From Kytococcus sedentarius DSM 20547 (GTDB taxonomy: Bacteria; Actinomycetota; Actinomycetes; Actinomycetales; Dermatophilaceae): a stretch of DNA of 64,000 bases. How positions within the stretch are numbered: the first letter of the stretch is position 1; every line of letters begins with the position of its first letter. The notes under the pieces were generated by a model. That model made no database searches, had not been told where the DNA came from, and was given only the letters and a program-made list of their open reading frames with translations. The translations under genes and the position numbers were made by a program. The stretch is from assembly GCF_000023925.1 (NCBI RefSeq), contig NC_013169.1, positions 1,054,001-1,118,000 on the forward strand, in the 5' to 3' direction. This document shows positions 18,116-30,963 of this stretch, piece after piece.

Positions 18116-20340
18116 TGCCGAGCAACGGACCCCGCCGAATCGGTAAGAAGCAGCGCTGGAGCAGCACCCAGAAGGCGTCGGCCAAGAGCGCCCGCATCGT
18201 CAAGGAGGATGCGAAGGCGGCGAAGAAGGCCACCAAGAAGAGGATCGAGCGCAACCGCGCGAAGCGTGACGCCGAGGCGGCCGAGTGGCGTGAGGGGCGC
18301 CGGGCGGCCGTGGGTTCCGGCAGTGACCGCCGTGACGACCGGGGCGGGTTCAAGGGCCGTGACGACCGCCGTGACGACCGGGGCGGGTTCAAGGGCCGTG
18401 ACGACCGCCGTGACGACCGGGGCGGGTTCAAGGGCCGTGACGACCGCCGGGATGACCGGGGCGGGTTCAAGGGCCGTGACGACCGTCGCGACGACCGGGG
18501 CGGGTTCAAGGGCCGTGACGACCGCCGTGACGACCGGGGCGGGTTCAAGGGCCGTGATGACCGTGGCGGCTTCAAGGGCCGCGACCAGCAGCGCGGGGCC
18601 CGCCCGCTGCGCGACCAGCACGCCGAGCGCACGTCGCGCCACAACCCTGCCCGACCGTGGGAGGACCGCGTCGAGCAGCGCCGCGACGACCGCAGGCAGG
18701 AGCCGGTGGCGCCCGAGGCACGCACCCAGCCCCCGGCGCCCGAGACGTCCGCACCGGTGGCGCCGCCCGCCGACCAGGTGGAGAAGACGGCACCCGAGCA
18801 GACCCTCGCCGCCGCCCCGTCGGAGAAGGTCGAGCACCAGGGGCCCACCTTCGCCGAGCTGGGCGTCCCCCAGGTGCTCGTCGAGCGTCTGGCGCGCGAC
18901 GGCATCAGCACCGCCTTCCCGATCCAGGCGGCGACGCTGCCGGACTCGCTGGCGGGCCGTGACCTGCTGGGCCGCGGCCGGACGGGCTCGGGCAAGACGC
19001 TCGCGTTCGGGCTGCCCACCATCGCCCGGTTGGAGGGCGGCAGGGCACAGCGCAACAAGCCGCGCGCCGTCATCCTGACCCCCACCCGCGAGCTCGCGAT
19101 GCAGGTCTCCGACGCGTTGCAGCCGTTCGCCCACGTGGCCGGCCTGAAGCACAAGCTCGTGGCCGGCGGCCTGCCCTACCCGCCCCAGATCTCCGCCCTG
19201 GAGCGGGGTCTGGACATCCTCATCGCGACGCCGGGGCGCCTCATCGACCTCATCGAGAAGGGCGCTGCCGACCTCTCGGCCGTGGAGATCGCCGTGCTGG
19301 ACGAGGCCGACCACATGGCCGAGATGGGCTTCCTGCCCGAGGTCACGCAAATCATGGACCTGATGCCCTCGGGTGGGCAGCGGATGCTGTTCAGCGCCAC
19401 CCTGGACAACGGGATCGACCAGCTGGTGGAGAACTACCTGGTGGACCCGGTGACGCACTCCACCGACGACGCCACCGCATCGGTGACGACAATGGAGCAC
19501 CGCGCCTTCCTGGTGCACCCGCACCACAAGAAGACGCTCACCAACCAGATCGCCGCGCGTGATGGCCGCACGGTGGTCTTCGTCCGGACCAAGCTGGGCG
19601 CCGACCGCGTGGCCGAGCAGCTGCGGGAGTCCGGCGTGTTCGCGGCGGCCCTCCACGGCGGGCTCAACCAGGCCCAGCGCAATCGCGTGCTGGCCGCCTT
19701 CAAGGACGGGGGCCTGCCGGTGCTGGTCGCGACCGACGTGGCCGCCCGCGGCATCCACGTCGACGACGTCTCGATGGTGCTCCAGGTGGACCCGCCGGCG
19801 GACCACAAGGACTACCTGCACCGCGCGGGCCGCACGGCGCGGGCCGGTGGCAAGGGTGTGGTGGTGACGCTTGCGCTGCCGCACCAGAAGCGCACCATGC
19901 AGCGCCTGCTGGACCAGGCGGGTGTGGACGCGAAGCCGCAGACGATGGAGCCCGACAGCGACGAGCTGGTGGCCATCACCGGCGCCGACGTGCAGCCGCG
20001 GGAGGCGGTGGACGAGTCCCGCGTCCGGCGGATGCTGGCGCCGCCCAAGCCGCCCTACCGAGGCGGCCGTGGTGGGCCCGGTGGACGTGGCCGCCCCGGC
20101 GGCCAGGGTGGCCGTGGTGGCTACGGCGGGCACGGTGGCCAGCGATCCGACCGAGGCCCGCGCCGCGAGGGCGAGGGCGGCCACAGCCGTGGCCCGCGCC
20201 GTGACGGCGGGGGCGGTGGTGACCGCAGGGGTGGCTACGGCGGCCAGGGTCGCTCCGGTGGTTTCGAGCGCCGTGGCCAGAGCGGCGGCTACCGCGGTCA
20301 GGGCGGCCCGAAGCGTGGCCCGCGCCGGCAGGGCGACTGA
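18115..20340 (+). CDS. DEAD-box RNA helicase with repetitive N-terminus and RGG-rich C-terminus
   Basis: 741 residues. The core has a Q-motif region (TFAELGVPQVLVERL), Walker A GRTGSGKT near 290, DEAD in VLDEADHMAEMGF near 395, SAT near 427, and HRAGRTARAG near 570. The N-terminus is Lys/Arg-rich and holds six copies of a 13-residue repeat (DDRRDDRGGFKGR) plus a partial one. The C-terminus (about 640-741) is Gly/Arg-rich. Both tails look disordered and RNA-binding. Likely roles are ribosome assembly or mRNA decay. A strong hairpin ends the transcript. Confidence 0.92.
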   Translation: MPSNGPRRIGKKQRWSSTQKASAKSARIVKEDAKAAKKATKKRIERNRAKRDAEAAEWREGRRAAVGSGSDRRDDRGGFKGRDDRRDDRGGFKGRDDRRDDRGGFKGRDDRRDDRGGFKGRDDRRDDRGGFKGRDDRRDDRGGFKGRDDRGGFKGRDQQRGARPLRDQHAERTSRHNPARPWEDRVEQRRDDRRQEPVAPEARTQPPAPETSAPVAPPADQVEKTAPEQTLAAAPSEKVEHQGPTFAELGVPQVLVERLARDGISTAFPIQAATLPDSLAGRDLLGRGRTGSGKTLAFGLPTIARLEGGRAQRNKPRAVILTPTRELAMQVSDALQPFAHVAGLKHKLVAGGLPYPPQISALERGLDILIATPGRLIDLIEKGAADLSAVEIAVLDEADHMAEMGFLPEVTQIMDLMPSGGQRMLFSATLDNGIDQLVENYLVDPVTHSTDDATASVTTMEHRAFLVHPHHKKTLTNQIAARDGRTVVFVRTKLGADRVAEQLRESGVFAAALHGGLNQAQRNRVLAAFKDGGLPVLVATDVAARGIHVDDVSMVLQVDPPADHKDYLHRAGRTARAGGKGVVVTLALPHQKRTMQRLLDQAGVDAKPQTMEPDSDELVAITGADVQPREAVDESRVRRMLAPPKPPYRGGRGGPGGRGRPGGQGGRGGYGGHGGQRSDRGPRREGEGGHSRGPRRDGGGGGDRRGGYGGQGRSGGFERRGQSGGYRGQGGPKRGPRRQGD
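18322..18582 (+). repeat. 39-bp tandem repeat inside the RNA helicase gene
   Basis: Six in-frame 39-bp units (18322-18555) and a shortened 27-bp unit (18556-18582) encode (S/D)DRRDDRGGFKGR. The second and third units are almost identical in DNA, which points to recent expansion and possible length variation between strains. It is coding, not a CRISPR. Confidence 0.9.
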
Positions 20341-20390
20341 CCCGCGTCACCACCGTGAGGCAGCTGCACGCCTGAGCTGCCCGCATCCGT

Positions 20391-20445
20391 GAACACCGCA
20401 CCGGTGCTGATCTCGCCAGTCGAGACCAGCACCGGTGCGGTGTTC
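20391..20445 (+). terminator. long hairpin terminator after the RNA helicase
   Basis: An 18-bp perfect stem (GAACACCGCACCGGTGCT with its complement at 20428-20445) is capped by a further TCTCG/CGAGA stem and a CCAGT loop. It lies 50 bases after the helicase stop. There is no U-run. Confidence 0.75.
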
Positions 20446-20490
20446 GATGCCGGTGGGCTCCGCCAGGGCGTGGCTGTCGGTGGTCGGCAC

Positions 20491-20496
20491 TAGAAT
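20491..20496 (+). promoter_or_regulatory. -10 box, probable leaderless promoter of the DUF3039 unit
   Basis: TAGAAT, seven bases before ATG 20504; no Shine-Dalgarno sequence. It would drive the three-gene unit 20504-24453. Confidence 0.5.
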
Positions 20497-20503
20497 GCTC
20501 GGT

Positions 20504-20896
20504 ATGCGTTCCACGACCCGGACCCCCACCCGCACCGCACCTGTCCACGCCGGCGCGGTCACGGTCATGAGCCAGCCGATGGACCCGGGTGGCCCCGGTG
20601 ACCCGGGCGGCCTGTCCGACCCCGGGACCTCCACCGGTCTGCTGGAGCGGACCGAGCGCGAGACCCAGCCGGTCGAGCCCGGGGACCACGAGCGCTTCAG
20701 CCACTACGTGCGCAAGGAGAAGATCCTCGAGAGCGCGATGTCGGGCGAGCCCGTCACCGCACTGTGCGGCAAGATCTGGGTGCCCGGTCGCAATCCCGAC
20801 CGCTTCCCGGTGTGCCCGGTGTGCAAGGAGATCCACGAAGGGCTCCGCGACCCGCAGGACGGCGGCGGGGACTCCGGCTCGGGCGACGGCAACTGA
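20504..20896 (+). CDS. DUF3039 domain protein
   Basis: 130 residues. The C-terminal half is the DUF3039 pattern: HYVRKEKILESAMSGEPVTA, LCGKIWVPGRNPDRFPVCPVCKEI. The Cys residues (LCGK, CPVC) look like a zinc site. The N-terminal 55 residues are Gly/Pro-rich and poorly conserved. ATG 20504 is favoured by the -10 box seven bases upstream; ATG 20567 is an alternative. It is followed after 12 bases by an SF2 helicase, a pairing common in actinobacteria. Function unknown. Confidence 0.8.
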   Translation: MRSTTRTPTRTAPVHAGAVTVMSQPMDPGGPGDPGGLSDPGTSTGLLERTERETQPVEPGDHERFSHYVRKEKILESAMSGEPVTALCGKIWVPGRNPDRFPVCPVCKEIHEGLRDPQDGGGDSGSGDGN

Positions 20897-20908
20897 GCCC
20901 GGCGGCAG

Positions 20909-22678
20909 ATGAGCACCTCCGCCGCCGACCACCTCTCACCCGCCTACCCCGACCGCGCTGCCTGGGGCACCGCGCCGAAGCTCCGCGCCTGGCAGTCCGA
21001 GGCCCTGGAGCGCTACCAGTCCCTCGCCGCATCGGGCGGGCGGGACTTCCTCGCCGTCGCCACGCCCGGCGCCGGCAAGACGACCTTCGCCCTGAAGGTG
21101 GCCGCCGACCTGCTGGCCGAGGGCGTGGTCACCCAGATCACCGTGGTGGCGCCCACCGAGCACCTCAAGACCCAGTGGGCCGATGCGGCCGCCAAGGTGG
21201 GCATCCACCTGGACCCGCGCTTCACGAACAGCCAGCGGGCCCACAGCCGGGACTTCCACGGCATCGCGATGACCTACGCGGGCATCGCCGCCGACCCCAC
21301 CCTCCACGAGCAGCGCACCCGTGAGGCCAGCACCCTGGTGATCCTCGACGAGATCCACCACGGCGGTGACGCCCGCAGCTGGGGCGACGCCATCCGCCAG
21401 GCCTTCACGCCGGCCACGCGGCGCCTGTCGCTGACCGGCACACCCTTCCGCTCGGACTCCAACCCCATCCCGTTCGTCCGCTACGAGGAGGGTGCGGACG
21501 GCATCCGCCGCTCCGCCAGCGACTACGCCTACGGCTACGCCAACGCCCTGTCCGACGGGGTCGTGCGCCCGGTGCTCTTCATGGCCTACGGCGGCGCGAT
21601 GAAGTGGCGCACCAAGGCGGGCGACGAGATGGCCGCCCGGCTCGGGGAGCCGCTCACCAAGGACCTCACCGCCCAGGCCTGGCGCACCGCGCTGGACCCG
21701 GAGGGGGAGTGGGTGCCCGCCGTGCTCACCGCCGCCGACAAGCGCCTCACCGAGGTGCGTCGCCACGTGCCCGATGCGGGGGGCCTGGTCATCGCGTCGA
21801 ACCAGAAGAACGCGCGCGCCTACGCCCGTCACCTGGAGGCCGTGACGGGGGAGAAGCCGACCGTGGTCCTCTCCGACGATGCGGGGGCGTCCGCCCGCAT
21901 CGAGACCTTCGCCGAGGGGGACTCGCGGTGGATGGTGGCGGTGCGGATGGTGTCCGAGGGGGTCGACGTGCCCCGGCTGTGCGTGGGCGTCTACGCCACC
22001 TCCACCCAGACGCCGCTGTTCTTCGCCCAGGCCGTGGGGCGCTTCGTGCGCACCCGCCGGCGGGGCGAGACCGCATCGATCTTCCTGCCCTCGGTGACGC
22101 CGGTGCTGGCGCTGGCCTCGGAGCTGGAGGCCGAGCGGGACCACGCGCTGGACCGTCCGGGGCCCACCGGTGAGGACGCGATCTGGGCGCCGGAGGAGGA
22201 CGAGCTCGCGCGGGCCAACGCCAGTGAGCGGCTCAGCGACGAGCTCGGCCCCGGGTACGAGGCGCTGGAGTCCTCCGCCGAGTTCGACCACGTGCTCTTC
22301 GATGCCCAGCAGTGGGGCCTGGGCACCGAACCCGCCAGCGAGGACGAGGCCGAGTACTTGGGGCTGCCCGGACTGCTGGAGCCCGACCAGATGACCGAGC
22401 TGCTCCGGGAGCGGCAGGCCAAGCAGGTCTCACGGGGCAAGAAGACCGCCGCGCAGGGTGGGGAGCAGCCGATCGCCGCCCACCGCGCCCTGCAGGCCTC
22501 GCGCAAGGAGCTCAACAAGCTGGTGAGCGCCTACGCGCAGAAGAAGGGCACCCCGCACGCGACCGTGCACATGGACCTGCGGCGCCAGTGCGGGGGACCC
22601 TCCCTGGAGACGGCCACGCAGGAGCAGGTGACCCAGCGGATCGAGACCATCCGCCGCTGGTTCGTCGGGCGACGCTGA
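20909..22678 (+). CDS. SF2 DEAD/DEAH-box helicase (SSL2/UvrB-type core)
   Basis: 589 residues. LRAWQSEALERY precedes Walker A ATPGAGKTT (about 50-58). Motif II is DEIH in VILDEIHHGGD (about 147). SLTGTPFRSD is motif III, and AVGRFVRTRRRGE is motif VI. Such Ssl2/RadD-like proteins act on DNA, often in repair. The C-terminal 170 residues contain no known domain I can name but end in a basic helix. It lies between DUF3039 and a DNA polymerase in one transcription unit. Confidence 0.88.
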   Translation: MSTSAADHLSPAYPDRAAWGTAPKLRAWQSEALERYQSLAASGGRDFLAVATPGAGKTTFALKVAADLLAEGVVTQITVVAPTEHLKTQWADAAAKVGIHLDPRFTNSQRAHSRDFHGIAMTYAGIAADPTLHEQRTREASTLVILDEIHHGGDARSWGDAIRQAFTPATRRLSLTGTPFRSDSNPIPFVRYEEGADGIRRSASDYAYGYANALSDGVVRPVLFMAYGGAMKWRTKAGDEMAARLGEPLTKDLTAQAWRTALDPEGEWVPAVLTAADKRLTEVRRHVPDAGGLVIASNQKNARAYARHLEAVTGEKPTVVLSDDAGASARIETFAEGDSRWMVAVRMVSEGVDVPRLCVGVYATSTQTPLFFAQAVGRFVRTRRRGETASIFLPSVTPVLALASELEAERDHALDRPGPTGEDAIWAPEEDELARANASERLSDELGPGYEALESSAEFDHVLFDAQQWGLGTEPASEDEAEYLGLPGLLEPDQMTELLRERQAKQVSRGKKTAAQGGEQPIAAHRALQASRKELNKLVSAYAQKKGTPHATVHMDLRRQCGGPSLETATQEQVTQRIETIRRWFVGRR

Positions 22679-22689
22679 CGGTCACGCGC

Positions 22690-26347
<3,658 letters not shown>

Positions 26348-26381
26348 TCCGCGGCCTCCCGCCCCTTCGGGCGGTGAGCGC

Positions 26382-26431
26382 GCACGCACAGCGGGGCCCG
26401 GGAGCTGACTCCCGGGCCCCGCTGTGTGTGC
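26382..26431. terminator. bidirectional terminator between hppD and a convergent surface-protein gene
   Basis: A 17-bp perfect GC-rich stem (26387-26403 with 26410-26426) extends to about 22 bp with one G-U pair. The loop is GCTGAC. It lies between two converging stops. Confidence 0.8.
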
Positions 26432-26435
26432 CTGG

Positions 26436-27344
26436 TCAGGCGCGCTGGCGGCGGGCCAGGGTGGTGGCGCCGGCACCCAGCAGGCCCACACCGGCCAGGC
26501 CCACGGCCCACGGTGCGACCTCTGTCGATGCGGGCGCGGTGCGCCCCGTGTCGATGATCGGCCCGGTGCCGGGGTCGGTGTTCGCCACGTACCAGCGCTT
26601 GTCCTCCGGGACGATGCCCTCGGCCACCATCCGGTCCGCCCACTCCTCGTTGGAGGTGTCGTCGGGACGGACCTGCCCCGCGTAGTCCGCGAGGAACTCC
26701 CAGCCGTCCTCGGTGAACCAGTGCGGCGTGCTTCCCTCCCGGCCGGTGGCCTCCATCGTCTGCGAGGCGATGCGGACGAAGTCGCCCTCGGCGTCGAGCA
26801 CGTAGTAGTCGGTGGAGAAGAGCATCGGCCCGTAGAGGCTGTCCACCGTGTTCGGCTGGCACACCAGGGACTGGATGCTCACCGACCGCATGTCGCTCTC
26901 GAGCCCCTGGGTCGCGTACGGCTCCTTGTCGCCGTTCGACCACAACCAGGACGGGTCGGAGCTGGTGAAGGTCACCGGCGACGGGGCGAGCTCCGCGGTG
27001 TCGGGGCAGGTCTGGGTGGCGTAGTCGACGCTGTCGTCCTGCTGGCCACCGATGAGCGTCCGATGGGTGTCGGGGCCGGTGATGATGAGGTCGTTCGTCT
27101 TGCCCGACTCGACCGTCAGCGACACCAGGCCGTCCCCGCTGAACGGCAGCTCGGTGAACTCACCGCCGACCGTGACCTCCCACGGGAGGTCAGGGGCATC
27201 GCCCGCGTCTCCGGTCGAGAAGGTGGTCGGCAGCGGATCGCGGGCCGGCGGCTCGCCGGGCTCGTCGGCGTGGGCCGCGCCGGCGAGCGGCAGCCCCAGC
27301 AGGGCGACGGTGGCGGCGGCGATGCGGATCGTGGTGCGAGACAT
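26436..27344 (-). CDS. secreted protein with C-terminal GPIIDTG-helix-Arg anchor (member 1)
   Basis: 302 residues. A signal peptide (SRTTIRIAAATVALLGLPLAGAAHA) is followed by an extracellular domain of about 235 residues that matches no family I know; two Cys (QTCPDT, LVCQPN) could pair. The C-terminus is GPIIDTG, a Pro/Thr spacer, a hydrophobic helix (WAVGLAGVGLLGAGATTLA) and RRQRA. This resembles a sortase sorting signal in layout, with DTG in place of ETG and no LP. GGGAGAG precedes ATG 27344. Three other proteins in this window share the ending. Confidence 0.75.
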   Translation of the reverse strand: MSRTTIRIAAATVALLGLPLAGAAHADEPGEPPARDPLPTTFSTGDAGDAPDLPWEVTVGGEFTELPFSGDGLVSLTVESGKTNDLIITGPDTHRTLIGGQQDDSVDYATQTCPDTAELAPSPVTFTSSDPSWLWSNGDKEPYATQGLESDMRSVSIQSLVCQPNTVDSLYGPMLFSTDYYVLDAEGDFVRIASQTMEATGREGSTPHWFTEDGWEFLADYAGQVRPDDTSNEEWADRMVAEGIVPEDKRWYVANTDPGTGPIIDTGRTAPASTEVAPWAVGLAGVGLLGAGATTLARRQRA

Positions 27345-27451
27345 GGTGAGAACTCTCCCCTCGGGTTCGGGCCAGTGGCCCGGTTGGACTGTCTGTCCAC
27401 CTGTGACGCTAGCCACGTGCGGGAGCCGCGGGGGAGGGGCCCGCCGCGCTT

Positions 27452-27565
27452 GTGAGGCCTTTGTGCGCCGGGTGTGGCGGAACTGTGAGGGGCAGCGGTG
27501 GCGATCGCGGGGACGAGACAGAGGGTCAGGGCGGCGGTCATCGCCCCGGGCAGAACACGGGGCAT
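27452..27565 (-). pseudogene. relic of a secreted protein (signal peptide only)
   Basis: An ATG at 27565 with GAGGAG just upstream opens MPRVLPGAMTAALTLCLVPA and then IATAAPHSS, an excellent signal peptide with an Ala-X-Ala cleavage site. After that the frame turns into Arg/Pro-rich sequence and would run far into the next gene in another frame. It looks like the head of a decayed secreted-protein gene, lying between two GPIIDTG genes. A real small secreted peptide cannot be excluded. Confidence 0.4.
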
Positions 27566-27611
27566 GGGAGCTCCTCGTGCAGAAGGGCGGACGCGCGGTC
27601 CTATCAGGGCC

Positions 27612-28253
27612 TCAGTGCGTGCGGCCCCGGGCCACGAGGCCGGTGCCCGCTGCCAGGAGTCCCAGACCGGCCAGGCCAGCTGCCCACGGTGCGGCGGCGC
27701 CACCCGTGGTCGCCGCGAGACCGGTGTCGATGATGGGCCCATCACCCCGCGGGCGGGGGTCCTCCTCGCGCACGCGGTCGTCCAGCAGGGGGTAGGAGTC
27801 CACGACGACCCGGCCGGCCGGCCCGATGCGGAGGTCGTTCTCGACCTCGAACCGGTGCACGGACCCGTCGGCGGCGCAGTAGGAGCCGTAGACCATCACC
27901 CGGTCGGTGCCACGGGGGATGGGGTTCACCGTCAGGTCCGTGCGCTCGGCCGTGAGGGTGTCCTGCTGGTGGACCTTCGTGCCGGGCTCACAGTGCGGGT
28001 CCGCCTCGGCGCCGGCGGCGACGGTGACGGGGCGCGGCCCGCTCTCGGGGGCGTAGGTGTCCACGAGCCACTCGATGCGGGGGCTGCCGTCGGCCGGCTG
28101 CAGGTGGGCTCCCTCGAAGGTGGCCTGCCAGCTGTGGCCCTCGCCGTCCTCGGCGGGCTGCACCTCGAGGGTCACCTGCGGCGTGGGGGTGTCCTGCTCC
28201 CCGGGTGCCGCGTGGGCCGTGGAGGAGCCTGCGAGCAGCGCGCCTCCGGCCAC
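27612..28253 (-). CDS. secreted protein with C-terminal GPIIDTG-helix-Arg anchor (member 2), N-terminus frame-broken
   Basis: 213 residues from a GTG at 28253. The body is extracellular, with two Cys (PHCEPG, SYCAAD), and ends GPIIDTG, a short spacer, helix (WAAGLAGLGLLAAGTGLVA) and RGRTH. The open frame contains only the last part of the signal peptide. An ATG at 28300, with AAGGAG upstream, begins the missing part, but in another frame. One more base in the G5 run at 28286-28290 would give MRTTPRPTARLAIVTAVAGG, a complete signal sequence. So the true gene is probably 27612-28300 with an indel or sequence error. Confidence 0.7.
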   Translation of the reverse strand: MAGGALLAGSSTAHAAPGEQDTPTPQVTLEVQPAEDGEGHSWQATFEGAHLQPADGSPRIEWLVDTYAPESGPRPVTVAAGAEADPHCEPGTKVHQQDTLTAERTDLTVNPIPRGTDRVMVYGSYCAADGSVHRFEVENDLRIGPAGRVVVDSYPLLDDRVREEDPRPRGDGPIIDTGLAATTGGAAAPWAAGLAGLGLLAAGTGLVARGRTH

Positions 28254-28357
28254 CGCCGTGACGATCGCGAGGCGGGCGGTGGGTCGGGGGTGGTCCGCAT
28301 GATGCTCCTTGTTCGGGGGAGGGTCGCCCCTCCAGCGTAGGTGCCCTGGCCGGGAGC

Positions 28358-28663
28358 TCAGGAACGGACCAGCCGGGTGATGGCTGCCGTCGCCTCCTTG
28401 ACCAGGGCATCGGCCTCCGCATCACCGGTGCGGGCTGCGTCCACGACGCAGGTGCGCAGGTGCTCCTCCAGCAGCCCGAGCGCCACACCCTCCAGGGCGC
28501 TGGTGACGGCGCTGACCTGGGTGAGGATGTCGATGCAGTACTTCTCCTCCTCGATCATCCGCGCGATGCCGCGGGCCTGCCCCTCGATGCGGCGCATGCG
28601 CTTGAGGTAGGCCTCCTTGTCGGTGATGTACCCGTGGTGGTGGTCGTGCTCTGAGTGCTCCAT
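28358..28663 (-). CDS. csoR: CsoR-family copper-sensing repressor
   Basis: 101 residues. The Cu(I) ligands of CsoR appear as C43 (YCIDIL), H68 and C72 (EEHLRTC). The His-rich N-terminus (HSEHDHHH) may also bind metal. GGAGGAG precedes ATG 28663. It is the last gene of the copper operon; copper binding should release it from the palindrome upstream of copZ. Confidence 0.92.
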   Translation of the reverse strand: MEHSEHDHHHGYITDKEAYLKRMRRIEGQARGIARMIEEEKYCIDILTQVSAVTSALEGVALGLLEEHLRTCVVDAARTGDAEADALVKEATAAITRLVRS

Positions 28664-28695
28664 GGCTCCTCCGGGGGTGCTGTCGGGGGGGTGGG

Positions 28696-30963
28696 TCAGG
28701 CCGAGACCGAGCGGAAGCCACGCAGTCGCAGGCTGTTGCCCACCACGAAGACGCTGGAGAAGGCCATGGCGAAGCCGGCCAGCATCGGGTTGAGCATGCC
28801 CAGGGCGGCCACCGGGATGGCGGCCACGTTGTAGGCGAAGGCCCAGAACAGGTTGGTCTTGATGGTCGAGAGGGTCCGCCGGGAGAGGCGGATGGCGTCC
28901 ACGGCGCTGCGCAGGTCGCCCCGCACCAGGGTGATGTCCGAGGCCTCGATGGCGACGTCCGTCCCGGTGCCCATGGCCAGCCCCAGGTCCGCCTGGGCCA
29001 GCGCGGGGGCGTCGTTCACGCCGTCGCCGACCATGGCCACCACCTTGCCCTGCTCCTGCAGGCGGCGGACGACGTCCACCTTGTCCTGCGGCAGGACCTC
29101 CGCGATGACCTCCTCGATGCCCACCTCGGCGGCGATGTGCCGGGCGGCGGCCTCGTTGTCGCCGGTCAGCAGCACCGGCGTCAGCCCGAGCCCACGGAGC
29201 CGGTCGATGGCCTCGGCACTGGTGGTCTTGACGGTGTCGGAGACCACCAGCACGCCCCGCGCGGCACCGTCCCAGCCGACCGCCACGGCGGTGCGGCCCT
29301 GCTGCTGGGCGGCCTCCAGGGCCTCCTGGAGGTGCGCGCCCAGCGGCATGCCCTCGTCGGCCAGGAGGGCGGGGCGCCCCACGAGGACCCGGTGGCCGTC
29401 CACCGTGCCGCGGACACCGCGGCCCTCGAGGTTCGAGAAGTCGGTGGGGGTGGGCAGGTCGCCCAGCTCGGCCCGGGCGCCGGCAACGATCGCCCGCGCG
29501 ATGGGGTGCTCCGAGGAGCTCTCCAGGGCCCCCGCCGCGCGCAGCACGTCCTCGCGGTCGCTGCCCTCGGCGCTCACCGCATCGGCCAGGGTCATCTCGC
29601 CGGTGGTGACCGTGCCGGTCTTGTCCAGCACCACGGTGTCGACGGTGCGGGTGGACTCGAGCACCTCCGGGCCCTTGATGAGCACCCCCATCTGGGCGCC
29701 CCGGCCGGTGCCCACCAGCAGCGCGGTGGGGGTGGCCAGGCCGAGTGCACAGGGGCAGGCGATGACGAGCACCGCCACCGCGGCGGTGAAGGCCGCGGTC
29801 GCCGGGAAGCCGGCGCCCAGCCAGGCCCCCAGGGTGGCCACGGCGATGCCGATGACGATCGGCACGAACACCCCGGAGATGCGGTCGGCCAGGCGCTGGA
29901 CCTCGGCCTTGCCGGTCTGGGCGTCCTCCACCAGGCGGGCCATCTGCGCCAGCTGGGTGTCGGAGCCCACGCGGGTGGCGCGGACCACCAGGCGCCCGCC
30001 AGCGTTCACGGTGGCGCCGGTGACGGTGTCACCCGGGCCCACCTCGACCGGCAGGGACTCGCCGGTGAGCATGCTGGCGTCCACGGCCGAGGAGCCGGAG
30101 ACGACCTCCCCGTCGGTGGCGATCTTCTCGCCGGGTCGGGTGACGAACTCGTCGCCCACCTGCAGCTCCCCGGCGGGGACGGTGACCTCCCGGCCGTCGC
30201 GCAGGACGGTGACCTCCTTGGCGCCCAGCTCCAGCAGGGCACGCAGCGCGGCCCCGGCCTGGCGCTTGGAGCGCTTCTCGAAATAGCGACCGAGCAGGAT
30301 GAACAGCGTCACCCCCGCGGCGGCCTCGAGGTAGATGTTGGCGGCGCCGTCGGACGGGGCGACGGTGAACTCGAAGGGGTGGGTCATGCCGGGGGTGCCG
30401 GCCGTGCCCAGGAAGAGCGCGTAGAGCGACCAGCCGAAGGCGGCCAGCGTCCCCATCGACACCAGCGTGTCCATGGTGGCTGCCCCGTGCCGCAGGTTGG
30501 TCCACGCCGCCTTGTGGAAGGGCCAGGCGCCCCACACGATGACGGGCGCGGCCAGGGTCAGGGAGGCCCACTGCCAGTAAGTGAACTGCAGGGCGGGGAC
30601 CATCGCCATCGCGATCACCGGCACCGTGAGGGCGGCCGAGATGATCACGCGCTGGCGCAGGGAGTGCAGCTCCGGGTCGGCGTTCCCGGCCGCGTCCGTC
30701 TCCCCGGCCGTGCCGGTCTCGTCGCGGGGCGGGGCCGGGAGGCTGGCCGTGTACCCCGCCTTCGCCACCTCGTCCACGAGGAGCTGGGGGTCGTACCCCG
30801 CGGGGGCCTGCACCCGGGCCTTCTCGGTGGCGTAGTTGACGGTGGCCTCGACCCCGTCGAGTTTGTTCAGCTTGCGCTCGATACGGTTCGCGCACGACGC
30901 GCAGGTCATGCCCTGCAGGTCGAGCTCGATGGGGGAGTTGTCCAGGACCGGGGGGGTGCTCAT
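28696..30963 (-). CDS. copA: copper-exporting P1B-type ATPase
   Basis: 755 residues. One N-terminal HMA domain with GMTCASC (C21, C24), then eight predicted membrane helices. The CPC metal site lies near 403 ([10 protein letters not shown]), the phosphorylated Asp in DKTGT near 445, and [10 protein letters not shown] near 645. It pumps Cu(I) out of the cytoplasm. It starts four bases inside the small membrane protein gene (ATGA) and is followed by csoR. Confidence 0.95.
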   Translation of the reverse strand: MSTPPVLDNSPIELDLQGMTCASCANRIERKLNKLDGVEATVNYATEKARVQAPAGYDPQLLVDEVAKAGYTASLPAPPRDETGTAGETDAAGNADPELHSLRQRVIISAALTVPVIAMAMVPALQFTYWQWASLTLAAPVIVWGAWPFHKAAWTNLRHGAATMDTLVSMGTLAAFGWSLYALFLGTAGTPGMTHPFEFTVAPSDGAANIYLEAAAGVTLFILLGRYFEKRSKRQAGAALRALLELGAKEVTVLRDGREVTVPAGELQVGDEFVTRPGEKIATDGEVVSGSSAVDASMLTGESLPVEVGPGDTVTGATVNAGGRLVVRATRVGSDTQLAQMARLVEDAQTGKAEVQRLADRISGVFVPIVIGIAVATLGAWLGAGFPATAAFTAAVAVLVIACPCALGLATPTALLVGTGRGAQMGVLIKGPEVLESTRTVDTVVLDKTGTVTTGEMTLADAVSAEGSDREDVLRAAGALESSSEHPIARAIVAGARAELGDLPTPTDFSNLEGRGVRGTVDGHRVLVGRPALLADEGMPLGAHLQEALEAAQQQGRTAVAVGWDGAARGVLVVSDTVKTTSAEAIDRLRGLGLTPVLLTGDNEAAARHIAAEVGIEEVIAEVLPQDKVDVVRRLQEQGKVVAMVGDGVNDAPALAQADLGLAMGTGTDVAIEASDITLVRGDLRSAVDAIRLSRRTLSTIKTNLFWAFAYNVAAIPVAALGMLNPMLAGFAMAFSSVFVVGNSLRLRGFRSVSA

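Noticed and set aside
18322-18582. Possible CRISPR array
   Set aside because: The 39-bp units are contiguous without spacers and keep the helicase frame.
17944-20184. Minus-strand open frame over the RNA helicase
   Set aside because: Repeats such as ALEPAPVVTAV are the mirror of the 39-bp repeat in the helicase; no start signal.
27116-27565. Full-length secreted protein from ATG 27565
   Set aside because: After the signal peptide the sequence is non-protein-like and would overlap the next gene by over 200 bases; kept only as a relic.
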